Shown: one piece after another, positions 40,716 through 48,330 of the stretch
Layout: every line of letters starts with the position of its first letter
Position numbering within the stretch: position 1 is the first letter of the stretch
Assembly (NCBI GenBank): GCA_021734075.1
Contig: JAIPJW010000004.1
Span: 1-64,000, forward strand
Source of the DNA: Cephaloticoccus sp.
GTDB taxonomy: Bacteria; Verrucomicrobiota; Verrucomicrobiia; Opitutales; Opitutaceae
DNA length: 64,000 nt
Direction of reading: 5' to 3'
Program-made: the position numbers and the translations under genes
Notes under the pieces: generated by a model
Seen by the model: only the letters and a program-made list of their open reading frames with translations
What the model was told of the DNA's origin: nothing
Databases searched by the model: none

Positions 40716-42713
40716 ATGGATTTTTTCGAGGCTCAAGCCCGCGCCAAAAAACGCACCTCCCGGCTCGTCGTGCTGTTTGTTGTCGCCGTGCTCGGCACCA
40801 TGGCCGCGGGTTATGTTGCGGCCTGGATCGCGGTCGGCCAGGTGCAGAATTCCAGGGCTCAAGCTTACGACGGCTATGGCCAGGTTTACGCCAGCGCGTT
40901 GGATCGACCGCTGTTTGATCCCAAGCTGCTGCTAACCGTCGGCCTCGGCACCCTCCTCGTCGTCGGCCTTTCCTCCTGGTTCAAGTGGCTCTCTTTCCGC
41001 ACCGGCGGCGCAGCAGTGGCTGAAAGTGTCGGCGGCCGGCGCATTGATCCCGGACAGGCCACCCCGGCGGAACGCCGCCTGCTCAACGTGGTGGAGGAAA
41101 TGTCCATCGCCTCCGGGGTGCCGATGCCTGCTGTTTACGTGCTGGATCAGGAAGTGGGCATCAACGCCTTTGCCGCCGGACTCACCACCAATGATGCCGT
41201 GGTCGCCGTCACCCGCGGCACCCTGGAGAAACTCAACCGCGACGAATTGCAGGGCGTCATCGGCCACGAATTCAGTCACATTCTCAATGGCGACATGGGG
41301 CTCAATGTGAAGCTCACCGCCCTGCTCTTCGGCATTCTGGTGATTGGTCTGATGGGCCGCGGTGTCCTCTGGTCGATGCGGGGCATGCGGGTCCGGTCCG
41401 GGGGGAACCGCAATTCCGGTGGAGCCGTGATCGCCATCTTTGGCATCGGTATCGCGATGATGATCATCGGCTATATCGGTTATTTTTTTGGCCGTCTGAT
41501 CCAGGCCGCCGTGTCGCGGCAACGTGAATTTCTCGCCGACGCCTCGGCCGTGCAGTTCACGCGCAACCCCGAGGGCATTTCCGGGGCGCTCAGCAAAATC
41601 GGAGGTTTCGCCCTGGGATCGGGCATCAATTCCAACAAGGCCACCGCCATCGGACACTTCTTTTTTGCCCAGGGCTTTCGTTCCAATTTCGGCGGGCTTT
41701 GGGCCACACATCCACCGCTTGACGAGCGCATTCGCGCCATCAATCCGCGATGGGACGGCAGATTCTTTGATCCGCCGGAAGTCGTCGACGTCACCAAGGA
41801 AAGCTTCCAGACCAAGGGCTTTGCGCAGGCCCCGGGGACGTCGTATGCCGTGCCGCCCATTATTGATCCCCTCCGGCGCATCGCCTTTATGCCTGCCGCC
41901 GCCGTGGCTGATGTCGGTCAGCTGACTGACAATTATTACCGGCACGCCCAGGACTTGCTCGCCAACATACCCGCGACGCTGAGAGAGGCTGCGCGGCAGG
42001 TGGCCACCGCTCCCGCACTGACCTATGGGCTGTTGATCAGTGGAGACGCGAAGGAATCCGCCACCCAGCAGGACATCGTCAAGACCGCGGACAGCGTCGC
42101 CACGGCGGAACAGCTGGCCGGTCTGCTCCCCATCCTTCGCTTGCTCGATCCCTCCGCCCGACTGCCCCTGCTCCTGTTGGCCACCCTCGCCCTGCGCCAG
42201 CTGGATCATGCGGCCATGGAACGCTTCCTCGGCACGCTCGATGAACTGGTTTATGCCGACGCCAAGGTCAGCACGTTTGAATTCGTGCTTCAGAAGCTGT
42301 TGACCCGCCATCTGGAACTGGCCCGGACCCCGGATCAGCGCGTTGACTATGTTTCCTTCAATGCCGTCAGTCACGAAATCGCCGTGGTGCTTTCCGTCAT
42401 GGCCCGAATCGGCGATGCCAATCCCCAGGCCGAGGGCATCGCTTTTGCCACCGGTGCCGCCCAGCTCAAGTTGATTGAATCCTCGCTCGTCTTGCTCAGT
42501 CCGGAGGCTGCTGATTTTGAAGCCTTGGACCATGCCTTGGAGAAACTGGCGGTCTCATCCTTCCCCATCAGGAAACGTCTGTTGAACGCCGCCGCCCACG
42601 TCATAGGCAGCGACGGCACCATCACCGTGGAGGAAGGTGAACTTTATCGCGCCATTGCCGTGACCCTGGACTGCCCGTTGCCCCCCTTGGGTGCCAAGGC
42701 CGGCACAGCGTGA
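40716..42713 (+). CDS. M48-family membrane metalloprotease with C-terminal TerB-like region
   Basis: 665 aa from ATG 40716 (the track uses TTG 40707). Two helices near the N-terminus are followed by the zinc site HEFSH at residues 184-188 and two more helices (LLFGILVIGLMGRGVLW and AIFGIGIAMMIIGYIGYFF), then the Glu-bearing AAVSRQREFLADASAVQFTRNP. This is HtpX-type architecture to about residue 375. The last ~270 residues are an extra helical domain ending RLLNAAAHVIGSDGTITVEEGELYRAIAVTL, which resembles the TerB/co-chaperone helical fold. It probably degrades or reports on damaged membrane proteins with LemA. The tail assignment is inferred. Confidence 0.88.
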   Translation: MDFFEAQARAKKRTSRLVVLFVVAVLGTMAAGYVAAWIAVGQVQNSRAQAYDGYGQVYASALDRPLFDPKLLLTVGLGTLLVVGLSSWFKWLSFRTGGAAVAESVGGRRIDPGQATPAERRLLNVVEEMSIASGVPMPAVYVLDQEVGINAFAAGLTTNDAVVAVTRGTLEKLNRDELQGVIGHEFSHILNGDMGLNVKLTALLFGILVIGLMGRGVLWSMRGMRVRSGGNRNSGGAVIAIFGIGIAMMIIGYIGYFFGRLIQAAVSRQREFLADASAVQFTRNPEGISGALSKIGGFALGSGINSNKATAIGHFFFAQGFRSNFGGLWATHPPLDERIRAINPRWDGRFFDPPEVVDVTKESFQTKGFAQAPGTSYAVPPIIDPLRRIAFMPAAAVADVGQLTDNYYRHAQDLLANIPATLREAARQVATAPALTYGLLISGDAKESATQQDIVKTADSVATAEQLAGLLPILRLLDPSARLPLLLLATLALRQLDHAAMERFLGTLDELVYADAKVSTFEFVLQKLLTRHLELARTPDQRVDYVSFNAVSHEIAVVLSVMARIGDANPQAEGIAFATGAAQLKLIESSLVLLSPEAADFEALDHALEKLAVSSFPIRKRLLNAAAHVIGSDGTITVEEGELYRAIAVTLDCPLPPLGAKAGTA

Positions 42714-42898
42714 AGGCGATCATGGTCATCCATGCTGAAATTTGTCTGCGGGTGCCACGATTGAGGGATTCCGCGCCAGCCGCAGGTCGATGACCCCTGT
42801 CGACCGGGCGCATCCGGCGATTGCCCAAAAACAACATTGCCTGGGACCCCGCCCCCACTCCTGCTGGCATGGCAACCTGCATCATTCGCTCACCTGTC

Positions 42899-44656
42899 AT
42901 GGACCCATCGACTCCCAAGCAAGCCAAGAAGATTTCCCCTGCGGCCAGCGCCGCCCTCGCCCGTTGGCGCGAGGCCCGCTTTGGCCTTTTCATCCATTGG
43001 GGTCTTTACGCGATTCCCGCCGGTGTCTGGCAAGGCAAACGCGTGCCCTACATCGGTGAATGGATGATGTTTCGCGAAAAAATCCCGCTCGCCACCTACG
43101 CGAAATTCGCCGCGCAATTCAACCCCAGGAATTTCGATGCCGCCGGCATCGTCCGTTTGGCCCGTGAAGCGGGACAACGCTATCTGGTGATCACCGCGAA
43201 ACACCATGACGGCTTCGCAATGTATGATTCCGCCTCCAATCCCTACAATGTTGTCCAGGCCACTCCCTGGCATCACGACCCGATGAAAGACCTGGCCCGC
43301 GAATGCAAAAAACAGGGCGTTACCCTTTGCTTCTACTACTCGCAGGATATCGACTGGCATCATCCTGATGGCGCATGGAACACCTGGGACTTCGACGAGA
43401 AGAAAAAGGACACCAACCGTTACCTGCGGGAGAAAGTCTACCCGCAATTACGCGAACTGCTCACCCACTATGGTCCGGTTGGCTTGATCTGGTTCGACAC
43501 ACCGGTGACCATCAGTCCCCGGCAGTCCGCCGCCATCCGGCGTTTCGTCAAAAAAATCCAACCGGGCTGCCTGGTGTCCGGGCGCATCGGTCATGGGCTG
43601 GGCGATTACGGCATTCCCCGCGACAATCAAATGCCCCCCGGGCGCTTGGCGGGTGATTGGGAGGTCTGCGCCACGCTGAACCACACTTGGGGCTACAAAA
43701 AGCACGACCAGGACTGGAAGTCCGCCCCGGACTTGACCCGCACCTTGGTCGAATCCGCCAGCAAAAACGCGAATTACCTGCTCAACATTGGTCCCGATGC
43801 CACGGGTCGTATTCCGGCCGCCAGCGTCTCCCGCCTGCGCGCCATCGGCGCGTGGTTGCAGAAAAATGGCACCAGCATCTACGGCACTGCACCTTCGCCG
43901 TTCACCCACGATTTCCCGTGGGGTCGCATCACCACCAAAGGCAGGATTCTCTACCTGCATCTGTTCAAGAAACCGACCCGGCTTTTCGAGCTGCGCGGCC
44001 TGCAAACCCGCGTCGTCTCCGCGACACCGCTGCTCGCACCCGATCGCAAACTCGGCGTCCGCCAGACCATTGACCCCACCACGGGCACCCCGGTCCTCAA
44101 GCTCGATCTTCAGGGACTTCGTTTCGCCAACCCTGTCACTGTGCTCAAACTGCGTCTCGCGGACAGCCCGACTGTCACCCCCGGTCCGATCCAGGAACCC
44201 GATGGCATCCTGTCCCTGCTCACCGCCGAGGCCCAGGCCTGTTCCGCCAAAGGTCGCCCCAACCTGAAGATCAGTCCCCTTGGTTTCACCGGCGGCTGGA
44301 AGCAAACCTCCGACTGGCTGGAGTGGAGGGGCACCGTCCTCAATCCCGGCAAATTCACCGTCGAGGTGATCACCACCCACCAACACCTCGAGTCCTGGAG
44401 CGGCGGTCACACCGCCCGGATTGAAACCACCGGCCGGTCACTGCGCAAAAAGCTCACCCGCGATGCTGAAATCGACTACATTCAGGCCGCTTATTTTCCC
44501 CGCATCGCCACTCGCATGGGTCGGATTGAGCTCAAGGAACCCGGCCCGTTCACGCTGAGCCTGCACCTCGACAAAATCCTGCCGCCGCCCAAGGACACGC
44601 CCCTCTGGGATGACATGAGCCCCTTGGTGGTCGCGGTGCGACTCCTGCCGGTTTGA
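42899..44656 (+). CDS. alpha-L-fucosidase, glycoside hydrolase family 29
   Basis: About 585 aa from ATG 42899. TTG 42821 and ATG 42869 are alternatives and the true start is uncertain. No convincing signal peptide is seen. The catalytic domain shows the family hallmarks WREARFGLFIHWGLYAIPAGVW, YLVITAKHHDGFAMYDS, and the nucleophile Asp in GPVGLIWFDTP. ASKNANYLLNIGPDATGRIP ends the (beta/alpha)8 part. A beta-rich C-terminal module (from about residue 420 to the end) follows. It should release L-fucose from fucosylated polysaccharides or glycans. No fucose permease or kinase is in the window, so it stands alone. Confidence 0.93.
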   Translation: MDPSTPKQAKKISPAASAALARWREARFGLFIHWGLYAIPAGVWQGKRVPYIGEWMMFREKIPLATYAKFAAQFNPRNFDAAGIVRLAREAGQRYLVITAKHHDGFAMYDSASNPYNVVQATPWHHDPMKDLARECKKQGVTLCFYYSQDIDWHHPDGAWNTWDFDEKKKDTNRYLREKVYPQLRELLTHYGPVGLIWFDTPVTISPRQSAAIRRFVKKIQPGCLVSGRIGHGLGDYGIPRDNQMPPGRLAGDWEVCATLNHTWGYKKHDQDWKSAPDLTRTLVESASKNANYLLNIGPDATGRIPAASVSRLRAIGAWLQKNGTSIYGTAPSPFTHDFPWGRITTKGRILYLHLFKKPTRLFELRGLQTRVVSATPLLAPDRKLGVRQTIDPTTGTPVLKLDLQGLRFANPVTVLKLRLADSPTVTPGPIQEPDGILSLLTAEAQACSAKGRPNLKISPLGFTGGWKQTSDWLEWRGTVLNPGKFTVEVITTHQHLESWSGGHTARIETTGRSLRKKLTRDAEIDYIQAAYFPRIATRMGRIELKEPGPFTLSLHLDKILPPPKDTPLWDDMSPLVVAVRLLPV

Positions 44657-44674
44657 ATCCGCCTGCAGCCCAAC

Positions 44675-45085
44675 ATGACTGACCGTCAGCGCGAGTTCAT
44701 CGACGATCTCAACATCATTGAGGATCCGCAGGAGCGTCTCACCATCGTGGTGGACCGCGCGCGTCGCCACCCGGCCCTCCTCGATACCCTCCGCACCGAT
44801 GCGCATCGCGTGCCCGGTTGCATTTCGCAAGTCTGGCTCGTCAGTGAATTCCGCGACGGACACTGCCATTTCCGCTGCGACGCGGACGGCCCGCTGGTCA
44901 AGGGCCTCGTTGCCCTGCTCTGCGATTTTTACAGTGCCGCAACTCCCGCCGAAATTCGCGCGGCTGACTCCGATCCGCTGACCGAACTCGGTCTCTTGCG
45001 CAACCTCTCCCCCACCCGGCAAAACGGGCTCGCGGCGGTCCGCGCCGCCATCAGGACCTTCGCGCAGGACCATGCTGCCACATGA
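44675..45085 (+). CDS. sufE: SufE-family cysteine desulfuration accessory protein
   Basis: 136 aa. It contains MTDRQREFIDDLNIIEDPQERLTIVVDRAR, then HRVPGCISQVWL with the sulfur-accepting Cys49, then a C-terminal helix (TPTRQNGLAAVRAAI-like). SufE/CsdE accept persulfide sulfur from a cysteine desulfurase and pass it on. No desulfurase gene lies in this window. It overlaps tatD by 4 nt (ATGA) and is 19 nt after the fucosidase stop. In E. coli the paralog CsdE is next to tcdA, and a tcdA lies 0.9 kb away here on the opposite strand. Confidence 0.93.
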   Translation: MTDRQREFIDDLNIIEDPQERLTIVVDRARRHPALLDTLRTDAHRVPGCISQVWLVSEFRDGHCHFRCDADGPLVKGLVALLCDFYSAATPAEIRAADSDPLTELGLLRNLSPTRQNGLAAVRAAIRTFAQDHAAT

Positions 45086-45921
45086 AACTCTACGACGCAC
45101 ATCTTCATCTGCAGGATGAGTGGCTGCTGCCGCACCTGGACCGTATTGCCGCGGACCTTGCCGCCATCGGGATCGCCGGAGCCGTCGTCAATGGCACCAC
45201 GCCGGATGACTGGCCGCAGGTCTCGGCCCTGGCTGGGCGCTTTCCCTGGGTGGTGCCGAGCTACGGGGTGCACCCTTGGGATTGCGGCAATCGTCCCACC
45301 GACTGGCAGGGTCGGCTCGAATCCCGCCTCGCCACGGAACCACGCGCCCGCGTCGGAGAAATCGGCCTGGACCGCTGGATCCTTGATCGTGCCAAACCTG
45401 ATGATCCGCGCCTCACCGGTCTGCGGCGGGCCCCGCTCGATGAGCAATTGGAAGTCTTTGTCTGGCAACTCGAGTTGGCGGCCACCCACGGCCTCGCCGT
45501 CTCCATTCATTGCATCGATGCGTGGGGCGCACTGCTGGATGCCCTGCGCACCGTAAAACGTCCGGTTCAAGGGTTTCTCCTCCACGCCTATGCGGGTCCC
45601 GTGGAAATGATCAAAACCTTTGCCGACCTCGGCGCCTATTTCTCCTTCAACGGCTCCTACCTCGACCCGAAGCGCGACACCCAGCGCAACGTTTTCAAAT
45701 CCGTCCCCGCCGATCGTTTGCTCGTTGAAACCGATGCGCCGGCCATGCCGTTGCGCAACGGGTGGCGACGCCATGAACTGCCCGTCCAGCCGGACGGCAC
45801 CCTCGTCAACCATCCGGCCAATATCGCGGGGGTTTATGCCGGTCTCTCAGACTTCCTCGGCCAGCGGGTGGATATGTTGGCCGCGCAAGTGGAGCAAAAC
45901 TTCACGCGACTGTATTTGTAG
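45082..45921 (+). CDS. tatD: TatD-family metal-dependent hydrolase/DNase
   Basis: 279 aa. Metal ligands appear in order: DAHLHL at residues 5-10, GVHPW, VGEIGLDRW with the bridging Glu, SIHCID, LLHAYAG and VETDAPAM. The family acts as 3'-5' exonuclease or D-tyrosyl-tRNA-related hydrolase, depending on member. It starts inside the sufE stop (ATGA overlap), so the two are translationally coupled. Its own stop codon is inside a 26-nt REP-like element. Confidence 0.92.
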   Translation: MKLYDAHLHLQDEWLLPHLDRIAADLAAIGIAGAVVNGTTPDDWPQVSALAGRFPWVVPSYGVHPWDCGNRPTDWQGRLESRLATEPRARVGEIGLDRWILDRAKPDDPRLTGLRRAPLDEQLEVFVWQLELAATHGLAVSIHCIDAWGALLDALRTVKRPVQGFLLHAYAGPVEMIKTFADLGAYFSFNGSYLDPKRDTQRNVFKSVPADRLLVETDAPAMPLRNGWRRHELPVQPDGTLVNHPANIAGVYAGLSDFLGQRVDMLAAQVEQNFTRLYL

Positions 45922-45941
45922 AGCGGGATTACTGATCCCGC
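45916..45941 (+). repeat. REP-like element, copy 1 (right-facing)
   Basis: TTGTAGAGCGGGATTACTGATCCCGC contains a 7-bp stem (gcgggat/atcccgc) with a five-base loop. It is partly the tatD stop region. It pairs with an inverted copy at 45972-45997 with about 30 nt between. The two copies match at 21 of 26 positions by eye. Confidence 0.75.
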
Positions 45942-45971
45942 CTCGAATATGGCACGATATGTAAAACAATA

Positions 45972-45997
45972 GCAGGATCAGCGATCCCGCACTACAA
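45972..45997 (-). repeat. REP-like element, copy 2 (inverted)
   Basis: On the minus strand TTGTAGTGCGGGATCGCTGATCCTGC is closely similar to copy 1. The inverted pair sits between the convergent tatD and tcdA genes, an arrangement like a REPIN. It may also act as a transcription end, but there is no T-run. Confidence 0.75.
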
Positions 45998-46009
45998 CCC
46001 TTACTTGGA

Positions 46010-46816
46010 TCAAGAGTAACCTAACAGACCGCTTTCTCCCGCGAGCACCCGCACCACTTCGCCGGCGGCCGCCAAACCGAATGCCCCGGTAACGAATACC
46101 CCGGTGCCAAAGCCACTGGCACAGTCAAGCTTGAGGTTGCTGCCGGGTTCAGCCTCCGCATGGCAGGTCCCGTCGGCCCAAGGGTATATTTGTGGTTCAC
46201 TCGACCAGATGCAGCGCACCCCGAATTGCATTCTCCCTTTTTGGGGTCCCGCCGGATAGGCATGCTCCTGCCGCAACTTGCGCCGCAACAGCCGCAACAA
46301 TTCATCGCCCCATGCCTCGCCCAGATCGCCGGACCGAATCTGGGTCGCATCGCGTTTCCCGCCCGCTCCACCGATCGTGAGCACCGGCAGTTTCCGGCGG
46401 TGGCTTTCGGCGATCAAAATCGCCTTGTTGGTCACACTGTCGATCGCATCGACCACGAAACTGAAATTCGGGCGCAATAGTTTTTCGGCTGATGCTCCCG
46501 TCAGATATTCGCCCTGGACCGCAACCTGACACCCCGGGTTGATCAGTCGCACCCGCTCGGCGAGGACGTCCACTTTGGGTCGGCCGATCTGTCCGTCCAG
46601 GGCCGGCAGCTGGCGATTCACATTGGTCAGGCACACCTCATCCAGATCGATCAACGTCAGGGCGCCAACCCCGCTGCGGGCAAGCCCTTCCACTGTCCAC
46701 GAACCCACCCCGCCGACCCCGACCACGCACACGTGGGCTGCCGACAATCGGGCCAAGGCCTCCCGGCCAAACAGTCGGCCGATGCCACCAAAGCGCGCCA
46801 CATAGTCCTCGTTCAT
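46010..46816 (-). CDS. tcdA: tRNA threonylcarbamoyladenosine dehydratase
   Basis: 268 aa from ATG 46816. The track start at 46903 overlaps the preceding channel gene and lacks family character. The E1-like fold begins RLSAAHVCVVGVGGVGSWTVEGLARSGVGALTLIDLDEV, with CLTNVNRQLPAL and the LRRKLRQEHAYP region. The family cyclises t6A37 of tRNAs to ct6A with ATP. In E. coli it works in association with CsdA/CsdE. It is 10 nt after mscS on the minus strand. Confidence 0.95.
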   Translation of the reverse strand: MNEDYVARFGGIGRLFGREALARLSAAHVCVVGVGGVGSWTVEGLARSGVGALTLIDLDEVCLTNVNRQLPALDGQIGRPKVDVLAERVRLINPGCQVAVQGEYLTGASAEKLLRPNFSFVVDAIDSVTNKAILIAESHRRKLPVLTIGGAGGKRDATQIRSGDLGEAWGDELLRLLRRKLRQEHAYPAGPQKGRMQFGVRCIWSSEPQIYPWADGTCHAEAEPGSNLKLDCASGFGTGVFVTGAFGLAAAGEVVRVLAGESGLLGYS

Positions 46817-46826
46817 GTGTTGGGAT

Positions 46827-48098
46827 TCACTTTCGGTCCGCCACTTGTGCAAGCGCAGACTGAACATCGCGCCCCGAGGGTTGCTGATAAATGCGCAGGT
46901 CAAACTCCCCGATCACCGCCAGCATGTGGTCAAAAATATCCGCCTGTATCGCCTCATAATTGGCCCATACCGTATCCTTGGAAAACACGTAGATCTCCAG
47001 CGGCAAGCCGTGTTCGGTCGGGGCCAGTTGCCGGACGAGAAAAGTCATTTCCTGGTGGATTTGGGGATGGGCTTTCAGGTAGGCCACGCAATAGGCCCGG
47101 AACGTGCCCACGTTCGTGATTCGCCGTCCGTTGCCCAAAATTGCCAGATCCGTGCCGCGCTCCTTGTTCGCCTCCTCAATCTCCTCTCGTTTCTGTTTCA
47201 AATAATCCTTGAGCAGATCGATCTTGCCCCAACGCTCGACCAGTTCCTCGTCGGCAAAGCGAATCGATTGCACATCGAGAAACAGGGATCGCTTGATCCG
47301 CCGCCCGCCGGCCTCGGCCATGCCGCGCCAGTTCTTGAAGGAGTCCGAGATCAGGTTGTAGGTCGGGATGGTAGTGATGGTCTTGTCCCAATTCTGCACC
47401 TTGACCGTGGTGAGGGAAACGTCGATCACATCGCCATCCGCCCCCGCCTTGGGCATCTCGATCCAGTCCCCCACCCGCACCATGTTGTTCACCGAGATCA
47501 TGATTCCGGCCACGAACCCGAGAATGGCATCGCGGAAAACAAGCAAGAGCACCGCCGTCAATGCTCCCAGACCCGACAGGAGATACAGGGGTGATTTGTT
47601 GAGGATGGTCGCCAGCACCATGATCAGGCCGAGCAACGTCGCGATCAGTTTGACCGCCTGAAAAAATCCCTTGATCGGAATATTGCCGCTGTCGTGCCGG
47701 CTCTCGGTGATGGCCTGGATCGCATCGAGAATCGCGAAAAATACAGAGATGAGAATGAAGGTCAGGTAAATGGTGACCGCAGCATTCACCCCGTTGAGCA
47801 CTTCGGGACTGGTGCCCAGCACATCGTCGCCAAACGCATTGATCACCATGGCCGGCGCCAAGTGGGACAGACGCGTGAACACCCCCGATTTCAGCAGCGC
47901 ATCGTCCCATTGAAACCGGGTGTATTTCACGATCGAAGTGACCGCACTCAAAATCACCCGCTTGGCCACGAGGTTGCCCAACCAGGCAAGGATCAGCAGC
48001 AACCCCACTCCCAGTCCGGTCGCCGCTATTCCGGCATCCGCCAATGTCAGGCCGCTTCCCGCCAGCCAGTCCCGAATCAAATTGAGCAAACTTTCCAT
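46827..48098 (-). CDS. mechanosensitive ion channel, YbdG-type
   Basis: 423 aa. Several N-terminal helices (for example ADAGIAATGLGVGLLLILAWLGNLVAKRVIL) precede the MscS pore/beta-domain junction with LRDAILGFVAGIMISVNNMVRVGDWIEMP. Downstream are VIDVSLTTVKVQNWDKTITTIPTYNLISDSFKNWRGM and AGGRRIKRSLFLDVQSIRFAD, a combination characteristic of YbdG/MscM-like small-conductance channels, not of MscS itself. It should relieve osmotic tension at the inner membrane. It is divergent from the malic enzyme. Confidence 0.9.
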   Translation of the reverse strand: MESLLNLIRDWLAGSGLTLADAGIAATGLGVGLLLILAWLGNLVAKRVILSAVTSIVKYTRFQWDDALLKSGVFTRLSHLAPAMVINAFGDDVLGTSPEVLNGVNAAVTIYLTFILISVFFAILDAIQAITESRHDSGNIPIKGFFQAVKLIATLLGLIMVLATILNKSPLYLLSGLGALTAVLLLVFRDAILGFVAGIMISVNNMVRVGDWIEMPKAGADGDVIDVSLTTVKVQNWDKTITTIPTYNLISDSFKNWRGMAEAGGRRIKRSLFLDVQSIRFADEELVERWGKIDLLKDYLKQKREEIEEANKERGTDLAILGNGRRITNVGTFRAYCVAYLKAHPQIHQEMTFLVRQLAPTEHGLPLEIYVFSKDTVWANYEAIQADIFDHMLAVIGEFDLRIYQQPSGRDVQSALAQVADRK

Positions 48099-48200
48099 CC
48101 CTCAAACTCAGCGACTCAACGGCATTCATGCAACCCCGCGATGGATTTCCTGAACTTAAAACCCGGTTCGTCTCCTTTTCCCTCGCCGCACGCCGGAATT

Positions 48201-48229
48201 TTGGCTGCGCAAATATTGTCATTAGAATG
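48201..48229 (+). promoter_or_regulatory. candidate maeA promoter
   Basis: TTGGCT, a 16-nt spacer and TAGAAT end about 100 nt before the malic enzyme ATG. The inverted repeat AGCCTAACG/CGTTAGGCT (48234-48311) would lie in the resulting 5' leader. Confidence 0.35.
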
Positions 48230-48330
48230 GTCAGCCTAACGCTTGCAAAAATGTGATGACTGCCAATTTGCCGTGATTGGTCTTCGTTGCCGCCGCGTTT
48301 AACGTTAGGCTCCAAACAAAAGCCGACCCC

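Noticed and set aside
40932-42533. 533-aa minus-strand ORF over the M48 protease
   Set aside because: It is antisense to a clear HtpX-type protein and rich in Gly/His/Asp as is typical of shadow frames in this GC range.
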